This document shows, in pieces, positions 29,816-40,800 of a stretch of DNA of 64,000 bases. The stretch covers positions 9,714,604-9,778,603 of the forward strand of contig JACDQD010000011.1 in the NCBI GenBank assembly GCA_019843655.1, read 5' to 3'. This DNA comes from Lethocerus indicus. Lineage: Eukaryota > Arthropoda > Insecta > Hemiptera > Belostomatidae. The position numbers and the translations under genes are program-made. The notes under the pieces are model-generated. The model made no database searches, was not told the DNA's origin, and was given only the letters and a program-made list of their open reading frames with translations. The first letter of the stretch is position 1; the number at the start of each line of letters is the position of its first letter.

Positions 29816-31702
29816 TCATCCCAGAAACTTCCTAGTTTTAAACCAGTCCTTAATCTTCATGGCACGTTTGCACACAGCACATTCTTGTTTTCTTTGGTCG
29901 GTGATTATATTTTTTTTTGATGGTTTTATCATCGTTTTTGCCTCTTTCCTGTTGGAGACAGTCGCATGGCCCGACATGATCAAGAGTTCTCCCTCCGATT
30001 TCCTTCTTTTTAACAGTTCTGTTTCAAAATCACTGCAGACATTGACTTCAGTCAGGTTGTCGAGCGAGATTTTGTAAGCTTGAAAATCTTTTGGCTTTCT
30101 GTGGTATGTAAGATACTCTGTTTCTTGATAGTCTGAGTCTTCGATCTCATCTTGCAATTGGTAGTTGATCAGTTCAGACTTCCTCTTTGAGCCCATTTCG
30201 GACCAGGTTCTGTTGTTTATATTCATAGGAGGTATATTTTCCACGTATCTTTGTTTTTTTGCAGTTCTATTATGATTCTTTCTTCTGCGATTGTAATCAT
30301 AGTGCTTGACAGCAGTCCTTCCATAGTTATTTTCAAGTTCTTCATCCTCATTTTCTTCATTTCTCCTCAAATTTTTGTGTTTAGAGAAACTAGATTTCTT
30401 CTTCCTTATGTTTTCTTCCATTAGTAAATGTTCATTAGTATAATATGATTTCTTTCTCTGTAATTTCTCTTCTGGATATTCATTGTAGTTTACAAGACCA
30501 GCAGCATGCCTCTCTGGTATTTTATTCATGTATTTTAACTGTCTGTTATGCTTTATTCTCTTCATTCCATCATTTATTGGTGAGTTGTCTTCTAAACTAT
30601 TCCCATTTTTTCTGGAAATATACTTCTCTGCAATTTTATTTTGATAATTTGTTTCATCATCAAATTCATCATCTGCTATTCTATTATTTGGTCGTGTCTT
30701 GGAGCAGTTTCCAAAATTTTTCATTTTGTTTTTTGGAGCATACCTTTCCAGAAATACATTCCTATCATTAAATTCTTCAGCTGACAATCTGTTATTTAAT
30801 TGTGACCTGGGAATGTATTCAAAACTTTTAAAATGATTTCTGGATGTATGTCTTTCTGGAACTTCATCTGTGTCACTTAAATGTGTACTAATATTGCTTT
30901 TGTAACCTTTCATATTTCTTCTGGGACTACTATAACTTTCCAGATCTGAATTTGCATAGCCCATTTCATCATTCAATTCGTCTTCTGGTAGTCTATCATT
31001 CTTATTTGATTGCATTTTTACTCGGCTTTCATTTGTAATTTTATCCCCCCATCTGTTCCGTTCTTGAAATCTTGATTCATTTGTATAACTAGTTTCATTA
31101 TCCTCATTGTGATCTGGTATCCTCTGATTTATAATCGATATAGATTTATTCTCAACATATTTTGCCTGTTGAATATCCAGAAGGGGCATTTCATTTTCAT
31201 TAGCCATAATATTCAGTCTATTGTATAGACTTCTCTTTGCAGTTTGTACCAAATGTTCATTGAAGCCAGTTAATTCTCCCCCTGGTGTTTTTGCATTTGA
31301 ATTGGAGGTTTTTGTATAATTTTCACATTTTTCTTTATTAATATTTTCTCTATTCAGTTGTACATTTGGTTGTTCATTTTTAAATGAATTCTCAATTTTA
31401 TCAACTTGTTTGTACGGTATTAGTGCACGTACTAGTTCACTGGTATTATTCTTTGAGGGTTGGATATTTTGATTATCCACAGGGTGAACTGAAATTGAAT
31501 TTATTGACTTCCCTCTTGTTTTAGATTCATAGACATTTTCTTCTGGACTTTCTCTTGTTTGTTTCACTTTTGATATTTTTTGATAACTGTGCCTGGTATT
31601 GTAGGCAATCTGCCCAAGACAGACATGACTGCTCTTGTATTTATTTCTTGTCAGTATTGAAAAATTCGTTTTAGCTGAATATTCCTTATTTCTTGAGAAT
31701 TC
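29816..31702 (-). CDS. uncharacterised Lys/Asn/Arg/Glu-rich protein, 3' terminal exon
   Basis: Not recognised. One exon gives an open frame of 628 codons plus TGA. It opens exactly at the acceptor TTGATTGTAG|GAA, whose TAG is the first in-frame stop upstream. There is no ATG in the first 60 codons, so at least one 5' exon is missing. The protein is highly charged, predicted disordered, and has no membrane segment. It contains degenerate repeats of about 36-40 residues, with units beginning NDRLPEDEL, NNRLSAEEF and NNRIADDEF, each followed by an ERY/EKY-type block with basic residues. Basic runs such as RRRKNHNRTAKKQR could be nuclear targeting signals. The C terminus ends with a single CxxC in ECAVCKRAMKIKDWFKTRK, perhaps the only ordered piece. 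Its promoter should be the CpG-rich stretch at about 33,130-33,400, shared with the divergent DNAJC4-like gene. A 14-codon basic start at 33,152 (MFNTRKKLKRLQRK) followed by AAA|GTATGT is one candidate first exon, but its phase does not match. Confidence 0.8.
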   Translation of the reverse strand, partial: EFSRNKEYSAKTNFSILTRNKYKSSHVCLGQIAYNTRHSYQKISKVKQTRESPEENVYESKTRGKSINSISVHPVDNQNIQPSKNNTSELVRALIPYKQVDKIENSFKNEQPNVQLNRENINKEKCENYTKTSNSNAKTPGGELTGFNEHLVQTAKRSLYNRLNIMANENEMPLLDIQQAKYVENKSISIINQRIPDHNEDNETSYTNESRFQERNRWGDKITNESRVKMQSNKNDRLPEDELNDEMGYANSDLESYSSPRRNMKGYKSNISTHLSDTDEVPERHTSRNHFKSFEYIPRSQLNNRLSAEEFNDRNVFLERYAPKNKMKNFGNCSKTRPNNRIADDEFDDETNYQNKIAEKYISRKNGNSLEDNSPINDGMKRIKHNRQLKYMNKIPERHAAGLVNYNEYPEEKLQRKKSYYTNEHLLMEENIRKKKSSFSKHKNLRRNEENEDEELENNYGRTAVKHYDYNRRRKNHNRTAKKQRYVENIPPMNINNRTWSEMGSKRKSELINYQLQDEIEDSDYQETEYLTYHRKPKDFQAYKISLDNLTEVNVCSDFETELLKRRKSEGELLIMSGHATVSNRKEAKTMIKPSKKNIITDQRKQECAVCKRAMKIKDWFKTRKFLG

Positions 31703-33130
31703 CTACAATCAAAACAATTTAATAATGCAAATTTGTATCATCCAATAACTATAAACTTCATTTCACATAATTTCAAATATGATTGAATTATGAGTGGCAT
31801 AAATAGCATTTCTTATGCCACTAAATTAATTGAGTGACAATTTATGTTCTACAGTGAATTATAAATGCATTTTCATCTATTAACTTTGTCATATTTTAAT
31901 TGATTTCTTAAAGTTGTAATTGGGGAACTTACTTTTATGAACACATTTGTAATCTTAAACATTATTTATCTTTTCATAGTCAAATCATTCTGTATTTAAA
32001 ATACTCTTCTGAATGCAAATCATGAAATTAAGTAGATGACTTTTTAAAGACCAAAGAGAGTTTATATTGTGTTAAATTTATACATTGTAATTTAAGTTTT
32101 TATTTATAATTTACACCTGATTATTAAATAATTGTTAAAAATGTAACAATTGCAACCAGGCATTCAAACATTTTCTGACATAATATCAAACCTGTTATTT
32201 ACAAATTGTGCGTAGAAATAATATGAACAGTTCTAAAGCAAATGGCTATAGTGTAGAACTTAACAACTATTGAATGAATTTTAGATATGAATATGGGGTT
32301 TGGCAATTACTATCAACACTTGTAATTTTCTATCTCCATTCGACTATTCTGTCTAAGTCTAGCCCAGTTTCAGAGAAAATTGCAAGAATGATTATATGAA
32401 TTTTTGGAAAGTATAAAGTATCTTAAATTATCAAAATAATTATCATACCATTTCATTGTTTTAAACATGAGATAATATTGGAGGGTTTTATTTCTTGTAA
32501 AAGTGAATGTGGTTATTCAAATATTTTGAAGGTAGTCAGATTCTTTGCTTATTTATTAATGCCATTTGGTAAATTATTCAATGATAATTTCATTCACAGC
32601 CATAGAGCCTTTTAAATGCAGATAATTAGAGATACAATTATTTGTTGCTTATAATATGTAAGTATAGTTTTGCATTAAAATGCCAATAAATAGGTGTTTA
32701 TAGTTTTAACTAAAAAGCTATTCCACCAAGTTTAATAATTAATAAACTGTGCTATATAACAAAAGACAATAACAACAAATTAGCAAACTAAGGATGCTAT
32801 AAAAAATAAGTTAACACATGCAAATGAGAGAATTATTTATATATAGGCTTTATGTATGTTCATATAAAATAATTTCATGAAAAGTAATTGATTCATCTTT
32901 TAATCATAGGTTAAAATACATCTTTGTAACCAGGAAGGTATACCTATATTTCAAGATATATTTTATTCAAGGTCAGAATCTTGTTATCCAGAAATGAATA
33001 AGAATCCTATAATCAAATGTTCCTTAAATTGCTATTGTGGTATGGTAAAAAACAAAATGATCTGTAATCGCAGGAAAACATTTTTTTTACCAATTCACAT
33101 TTTTAACATACTTTCTCTGCAATCTTTTTA
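31703..33130 (-). other. probable 5' intron of the 628-residue gene
   Basis: AT-rich, CpG-poor sequence lies between the acceptor at 31,703 and the CpG-rich promoter stretch. I see no further exon in it, although a small one could be missed. Confidence 0.5.
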
Positions 33131-33409
33131 ATTTTTTGCGTGTATTAAACATATTCCAATTTCCATTGAAATTAAAAATTAACTGTATCGAAACCGTCGC
33201 CAATATTTAAATGTGAAAAAATGCGAATTGGTGACAGAATCCGCCGCCATGGCGTGACGGGTTTACATATGTCAAAATTGTTTCATAACTCAGTACCAAT
33301 TTTGTCGGTTTTTTACTCCAGTAGCTTCGTGTATTTTACAATTTCAGAGCCCGTTTAAAATTTTCTCTATTGACGTCAAATGGTTTCACGTTATGTTCGC
33401 TAGAAGGAT
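33131..33409. promoter_or_regulatory. bidirectional promoter with palindromic CRE
   Basis: A CpG-rich stretch separates the minus-strand 628-residue gene from the plus-strand DNAJC4-like gene. It contains an initiator-like TCAGTA at 33,290 (plus) and a perfect CRE/ATF site TGACGTCA at 33,371-33,378. On the minus strand there is GCCATGG (ATG at 33,250), which opens a 23-codon frame that ends in TAA and would act as an upstream ORF. Confidence 0.5.
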
Positions 33410-33640
33410 ATGTCGTTATATTGGATTCGTTCGAACGGGAGTGTCGAAAAATGTACGACCGCTCTCCGATACGGAATCTTGCTGTTTAAAAGGTATTGTC
33501 GACATTTTAAAAATTGAATTGCCGCGTTAATTACCCATATTAAAACATTAACTGAAACAATAGTTCTCTTTCGGTATAACCTAAGTAACGTAGCGTAACC
33601 TTTACCGAATACTACCCCAATATATCCACTACTGTCCCTA

Positions 33641-33899
33641 ATATTTTCAAGTTAGCTTCAACATATTCCTAGTGAAATTCATGAAACAACTGTTGGATGT
33701 TTTTTATTATATGTCATTAATAAATTTTATAGATGGGGCAAACATTATTTTTCCTGACAAAGTCATTAAGCTGACGGCAATAATTATGTCCTGATCAAGG
33801 TCCATTAACTTATTAAAGCCTTAATAATTTGAATGTTTTGACATAAAAAAATGATTAGAGCGATGGTACTTATAAAATTCATTCATGTTTCCACTGGAT
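33641..33899 (+). repeat. dispersed repeat Y, copy A, in DNAJC4-like intron 1
   Basis: About 260 bp is closely similar to 38,353-38,639 and 39,385-39,549 in the same orientation. Shared stretches include CAACTGTTGGAT and TTAATAATTTGAATGTTTTG. Copy A keeps CpG at sites (GACGGCAA, AGCGATGG) where the others have GACTGCAA and AGCAATAG. Confidence 0.85.
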
Positions 33900-35455
33900 G
33901 AATTTAGTCCAATTTCCCAATTTATTTGTTAATAATCAAATCTGATCCCATCAAAATTTAATTTTTTAGTATTTTCCCAGCAAATTGCATGAAAAAACTG
34001 GTGAAATTATTTTATGAATAATACGTGTTATTTTTGTATACATTTTTTGTGCACCAGAAATTATTTTTAAAAGACAAGGTCACTTAGGTTGATAATGCTT
34101 ATTGTAATCTCTGTATGGTAATATGATATCAAAAGAACTAAGTTCATGAAATTAATGGAATTTTGATAATATTAATTGTCATTATCAAAAGTGATTAGAA
34201 GATTAAGAATTATGAATTGCCTGATCAGTAGGCATTCATTGTTTTGTGTGAAATGTATTAATAAATTCATTCATTCTTATCAGGGAAACTTTTTTGAAAT
34301 ATCTCAATGATAAATAGTAATGTGAAATAAATTATTAGATAAGTATTAGATGACAAGTGTGACAAAATTGGCAAAAATAAAGTAAAATCTAATGTTAAAA
34401 ATGCAATGTGTATATTATGTGTACATATATATATTTAAATACCATAAACATAAGATTTTAAAGTTGGAATTACTATTTGGCAGTTTGTGTGAACTAATAA
34501 TAGAATTTATTTATTTATTTTTTTAATTGTTACTTAGAAAATTTATGTTTCCAATTGCATACAGTCGCAATAAAACACCTTTATTTTATTTTAAAAAGTT
34601 TAATTTTATAATTTTTCATATTTGCAGGTTTGTTAGTGAGAACCATTACGAAGTTTTAAAACTTCCGAAAACATGCACAACAAAGGAAATACGAGAAGCT
34701 TTTATTTCACTTTCAAAGAAGGTATTACTTCTAGAAAATACTAATGGGTTCTTGTATAAATGAAAATTAGTATAAATGAATACTAGTTTTATTTGATTAA
34801 ATTGTATTATAATTTATTTTGGTTCTTATTATTGATTAATCATACCACTTTACTTGATGAATTTGTACTTTTTTAATGAAGTCATTAAATTTTTAAATAT
34901 TGTTTTTTATTTGTGTTTACAAATTGTGAGAATTACTCTGTGACAATTCTGAACCTATAATTCTTATGAATTTTATTTTGCAGTTTACATCTTGATTTAG
35001 TGTTTATTTATTTGATTTCAGAACCATCCTGACAAGCATATTGGTGACCCTACCATGCACAATAGGTTTATAAAAATCAATGAAGCTTATTCTGTGCTCA
35101 TAAACCCTGTCAGCAGAAGGAACTATGATATCGATTTGAAAAATGAAAAGAAGCTCAAGCCTCCATCTCCATCACCAGTTAATCATCCCCAGGAGTCTGT
35201 CAGGACTAAGTTTTATAGGTAACTGGCTTTAATCACCAGGTTTTCATTTAATTCCCCCTTATAAACAGACTAAGTTTTTTTAGGGTGAATACTTTTTTCG
35301 TTTAAAAATTGATAATGGATTGATGATCAGAGAAAAGCTCTTTTGTATTTTTTGCATTTTTATTTTGTTTTAATTGATGCGACAAATCTGTACTTTAAAA
35401 TTTTTATTTATAATATTCAAATGTTGCATTACAAGTATTCTTTTAGTTCAGAGCT

Positions 35456-35700
35456 TCGCCGTTAGGTGACGGTAGTTTATTGGGTCGACTTGTGGCGCTC
35501 CCTTGCGTCGATCATGCAAACTACAAGCAGCTTGGCTGCTATTTGAATAGGGGGATTTTGTTAATTCCCATAACTATTATTGACATTATTCTTATGTAAT
35601 ATTAAATAATAAGTTATTATTTACTATTCGATCTTATTATCAACAGTGCAGGTAGGATAATGAATACTAATAATAAAATAATATTGGCAGGACCTAAGCA
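35456..35700. mobile_element. CpG-rich insert in DNAJC4-like intron 3, possible young element
   Basis: Within a CpG-poor intron, 35,456-35,515 holds about eight CpG in 60 bp, followed by AT-rich sequence to about 35,700. The contrast suggests a recent insertion that has not lost its CpG. I found no terminal repeats or target duplication with certainty, and the family is unknown. Confidence 0.35.
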
Positions 35701-36527
35701 AAGATTTTTGCTTTAAAGGGTCTATTGTTATATGTTTTATTTTTATAGTACTAATCTTTTGTTTATGATATATATAATATTTGATTTTAGTTCATATGAT
35801 GAACCTCGCACGTGGGGACATTATGATCACTCAAAGGATTACAAATATACGGAAGATTCATACTATGGGGTAAAAGGAGTTAAGAAAATGTCCAATGCAG
35901 CTATATTAGTAATTATACTCATAGGCACCTGTTGGGTGTCGGTTTGCAGCTGCTTGCAATCAGGTAAATGATGAATATTTATTTTTCTGTTCAGAATTCA
36001 TAAATTTTAAAATTATATATGCATTGTTTGAGTCATGACATCAAGTGGTGTTATTGTCAATGATCTCATTAACTGAATCTTCTGTATTAAAATGATGGGC
36101 ACAGCATTTTATTGGAACACAAATTTTATTGTTACTTTACATAATTCGGAGATACCATCTAGAAAATAACAGTGTTTCTGTTTAATGTGTGCTGTACTTT
36201 ATTTGTATTTCAATGATTTTTCTTTTTTGGTTTCTTAGGAACAGTTTCTTGAGAAGTCGTGAACAGATGCTTGAGAAAAGTCGTAAGTACAGCATGCTGC
36301 ATTCTTTGGCCAGGGAAAAGGCCAAGCGTTACGGCAAAGAACATCAGATAGAAATGCTTAAGAAAACACTGCAAGCCACTTGCGATATCGAGCCTGATGC
36401 CATATTGAATGGGGAATCGGCTGTTGATCCATTTGTCACTAATGACCTGACTGGTGAAGAAGAAGAAGACTGCAATGTATGTGAAGTGTGTAGAAGAAAG
36501 AAACAATCACTTTGATGATTAGCCTTA

Positions 36528-36533
36528 AATAAA
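36528..36533 (+). terminator. polyadenylation signal of the DNAJC4-like gene
   Basis: AATAAA begins 13 nt after the TGA at 36,513-36,515. Confidence 0.65.
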
Positions 36534-36539
36534 TTACAC

Positions 36540-37787
36540 AATTTATTTTAAATTATCCAAATGAATTTATCTACAAATTGAAAAGTAATTATGTTATTGT
36601 CCTAACCAGTTTTATAGGTAGAGATAGTGTTATGTAAGAAGTGTGAGTCTTAACCTCTTACTAGTGTCCAAAATATTTTAAGAGCTCTGATTTTAATTTA
36701 GATGTACTTATTTAGAATTGAAATTTGTACAGACAAATTTAGCAAAATTCAATTTTGAAAGTGACCATCTTAGTTCAAATGGCAAGGTCATCCTAACTGA
36801 ATACTTAGATTATGTAGAATACCAAAAATTACAATTATTTCTTTCAACTATTGGTATAAATATTTAATTGCATTTGAATAAATGTGTCATGACTAAGATT
36901 GCTCCAATAGACTGCATAGATAATGTCCCTTAAGTTATTAATTTTTTAAAAACGCCACTGACACCTATTGATATGTATTTCTATAATCTAAAAATGTCTG
37001 GGAATAGCTTGTAATGTGATGTTTCAAAACACATAAAAATACAACTATGTTATTGTTTACCATAATTTATTTATTTAACATAAAAAATACTTATGACAAA
37101 AAGTATAATGCGCATACTAATTGGAAAGATTTACAGAGTTTTACTAATGTGTAAATCAACTGAAAAGTAAGTAGTAATAGAACGGGTATTCTACATATTT
37201 CAATTTTAGGAAGTGAATATGTGATAATGTTAAATTAAATATTTCAATTAAAGTGTATAATAGTGATAATAAAATATGAAAATATCATAGTAATATATTT
37301 TATTAAATTATTTCTATATTCTAATAGAAATATTAAGTTCTGTATTACAAAGGCTTGTATTTTATATATTCTGGACAGAACCATACTTGTATTCTGATTA
37401 TTATACATATTATTTTTGTATACTGTTGCAATATTAGTTTTCTGCATTAAAACATAATTGAAATTATTTCTGAATTTCTAATTTTTTGAATATATGGTAA
37501 CTTTGAAGACACATTTTTACAGGTAATAGTTTCGCCTCTGCATATCCAAGTAAATATTTAAAAAAATGCATAAAATCTTGTACTTATATTTACATGTTAT
37601 TTATACAGGCATAATACTTATTACAGAGATGTACAGAGTTTCAACATTCACGGCCTGTTAATATACAGGAATGAATATTATTATTTGACTACATCTAAAA
37701 TAGTTGTATTGCAATTTACATTTTTTTTCTAGCTCGTACAATATATTCAATATAATAATACAATTATTTGAATGATAATTTGATTTT
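36540..37787. other. intergenic, AT-rich
   Basis: This lies between the DNAJC4-like polyadenylation signal and that of the converging acetyltransferase gene. It is AT-rich and CpG-poor, with only short chance frames. I see no feature in it. Confidence 0.6.
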
Positions 37788-37793
37788 TTTATT
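37788..37793 (-). terminator. polyadenylation signal of the acetyltransferase gene
   Basis: AATAAA on the minus strand lies 51 nt beyond the stop codon at 37,845-37,847. Confidence 0.7.
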
Positions 37794-37844
37794 GTCGCTG
37801 TTTGGATTAAAAAAAATATTTCTTTAAAATTAAAATTGGTTTTG

Positions 37845-40800
37845 TTATGATGCGAGTGACATAATGAATGTTTTGACGCAAGAGTGAGGAGGTTCAGGCA
37901 CGAATACTGGCTCTCCCTGTTCATCAAGATGATCATTGTAGCTGAGTGTGTAAATACATTTAAAGCCAAGCCTCGAAACTGCCATCGCTGAATAGTGGCT
38001 CGTACAATCAACACGAACCATGGAGAGGTCAAATTCCTTGGCTAAATTCCTATAACACATTGAAATCGACAAATAAAATAAGATGTGCTGTGATAAAAGA
38101 AGGATGCCTAGACAAAGAACTCATGAAGAGTTCTGATTCTTAATTTTGATAATTCATTTCTAAAATATTCTTATATATTTTTCTGATTGTTGAAATAAGA
38201 GAATACTCATGAAGTATATGCCTCAATTATTTCATAAGGGGAGAAAGGACAATTAAAATAACTTTAATTGAAATAATAAAATTAAGAAATAAGAAATTAA
38301 AATATTTGTTTCTATTTATCCCAAGAAGTTAATAAAAATGAATGTTGTCAAGTAATATTTTCAAGTTAGCTTCAACATTTTCCTAGTGGAATTCATAAAA
38401 CAACTGTTGGATATTTTTTTATTATATGTTATTAACATATCTTATAGATGTGGCAAACATCATTTTTCCTCACAAAGTCATTAAGCTGACTGCAATAATT
38501 ATGACCTGATTTAGGTCCATTAATTTATTAAAGCCTTAATAATTTGAATGTTTTGACATAAAAAAATGATTAGAGCAATAGTATTTACGATATGTGCTAT
38601 TTTCTTTCAGATATAATTCATTTGTTTTTCCACTGGATTATAAGTTTCCACTAGTTTATAACATGAATAAATTTGAACTTTTGAAGAGTTCTGATTCTTA
38701 ATGTTGATAATTCATTTCTAAAATATTCTTATATTTGTTTTTGATTGTTGAAATAACAGAATACACATGAATTATATGTCCCAATTATTTCATAAGGGGA
38801 GAAAGGACAATTACAATCACATTAATTGAAATAATAAAATTAAGTAATAAGAAATTAAAATATTTGTTTCTATTCTTCACAAATAGTTTGTAAAAATGAA
38901 TGAATTTAATTTGATCGCACCTATTGCACACATACATACCTACTGCAAATCATTAATACCTAGTGAACAAAAAATTGAGTGTATCTAAACAAGTATTCAT
39001 TTGTATTTAATGTATGTTTATAGAGGTTTTAATAGTAAGGTTATAATGCAAAATGAGAGAAATAACTAAATAATATATGATTACACATTACTTGGCTAAA
39101 TTCCTATAACACATTGAAATCGACAAATAAAATAAGAGGTGCTGTGATAAAAGAAGGATGCTTAGAGAAGGAACTCTTGAAGAGTTCTGATTCTTAATTT
39201 TGATAATTCATTTCTAAAATATTCTTATATATTTTTCTGATTCTTGAAATAACATAATAAACATGAAGTTATTCATATCATTTCATAACAGGAGAAAGGA
39301 CAATTACAATCACTTTAATGGAAATAATAGTAATAAGTAATTAAAATATTTGTTTCTATTCTTCACAAGTAGTTTATAAAAATGAATATTTTCAAATTAG
39401 CTTCAACATTTTCCTAGTGAAATTCATAAAACAACTGTTGGATGTTTTTTATTATACGTTATTAACATATCTTATAGATGTGGCAAACATCATTTTTCCT
39501 CACAAAATCATTAAGCTGACTGCAATAATTATGACCTGATCTAAGTCCAGATGTAATTTTGATGGTATATATTTATTGCTGACCTCTGCCTAATTATCTC
39601 TTGGTGCCCAAAACCACCTAAAATATATGCATCCTAATTTTTACAACCATGTAATTAGGATGAGAAAGTAAGAAGAAAAATTATCTTACTGCACTTTTCA
39701 CTCAATATTCATGAAACCTTTTCAATTAAGTTAAATAATATTAGTCACGCCAATGCACCAGTACAAATTTATGCATTTATACCTTGAAGAATCTTGAATA
39801 AATTGAGTAAGCAATTCTGAAGGGTGCTAATTAGAATATTGTTCTCTTCATACTAAAGACAATGTAAAGTTATGTTTATTGATGACAATTCACCCTCAGA
39901 ATATATTCATTTATGTTTATGGAAATAAGGAAACTAATGTGAAATAATAGATACAGAAAAACTATCGTTCCTAATGAGTTTCCTGTTTGATGCTTATTAT
40001 TGATAATTGATGTTTTGCTCTTAATGATTATTATTAGTCATGTAATAATAATTTTCAAAAGTCATTATTTTGATTTGGAAAGAATTTTTTAAAGTAATTT
40101 ATGCAATATTCCAAATATTAGTAAAGTATTGGTATTAGGCCTTTTTTCAGAATTTAGTGGATACAGGAATTTGTTGAATCAGTTTTGCCAATTCTTGGTA
40201 TATAACAGGAATTACAAGTTGGGTATATACTCCCTATAGTTCGTGTTTGATCTTACAGTATGTGCTCATTTATCGCACGAAATATATTCGAAAATGAATA
40301 TTGCCGTTTTTAAAGGCGGATTGAACTATTTAAATCAAGAATTGGAACATTTACTGCGACAGGCTTGAAGCTGAAATAGTTCATTTGGAAGACAAGGTTA
40401 AACGCCCTGCTAGTTAGTTGGGTTCGTCTAGTCCATCTGTGGCGGTCGGAAATTTTACTCGTCCGTTTTATTAATCATTATTCGGCCGATCGTGTCGTTA
40501 GTTATCGTTCAGTTGTTTCATTTTATGAACCTGGTTTTAGTGTTAACTGAAATTTAGTGTCCGCATCGCGTTAAAATGCAGTTGAATACGGTACTTCAAT
40601 TTCAAGAGGGTAGCCTCTCGCCCTGTGATTTGAACTCTTCTAAGGCCATACAAAATGGCGGAGGCTTAAAAAGTATTTGCCTCGCGAATTATTTGAGCGA
40701 CAATTATTTTAAGGGCTTTACTATTAAATAAGTTCAAATTTGTTTTCCTTTTAGAAATAAAATTAAAACGTCGAGTCTTAACTAGTTCAAAAGTGCAAGA

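Larger units (their letters stand above)
33410..36515 (+). pseudogene. DNAJC4-like membrane-anchored J-protein, frame broken by one base in this assembly
   Basis: Hsp70 co-chaperone with an N-terminal J domain, one transmembrane helix and a charged tail. Exons are 33,410-33,492, 34,628-34,721, 35,022-35,218, 35,791-35,963 and 36,239-36,515, all GT-AG. The J domain is at about residues 31-90, with the obligatory HPD at 61-63 (KKNHPDK) and NRFIKINEAYSVL. The membrane segment begins at SNAAILVIILIG. The tail is SFLRSREQMLEKSRK... and ends in a CNVCEVC cluster. Exon lengths sum to 824 nt. Exon 4 leaves phase 1 while exon 5 needs phase 2, so as written translation stops at TGA 36,250-36,252. Before the break the frame reads ...ILIG; after it the other frame reads LLGVGLQLLAI and joins RNSF perfectly. 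One base is missing at about 35,927-35,929, probably a C in ACCTG. This may be an assembly error rather than true loss. An ATG at 33,393 in another frame encodes a presequence-like MFARRICRYIGFVRTG, so the N terminus is also uncertain. Confidence 0.75.

Noticed and set aside
30445..30771. 108-codon plus-strand frame rich in Phe, Tyr, Ser and His
   Set aside because: It is the antisense shadow of the 628-codon gene, whose Lys/Asn/Glu codons read as Phe/Ile/Ser on the other strand.
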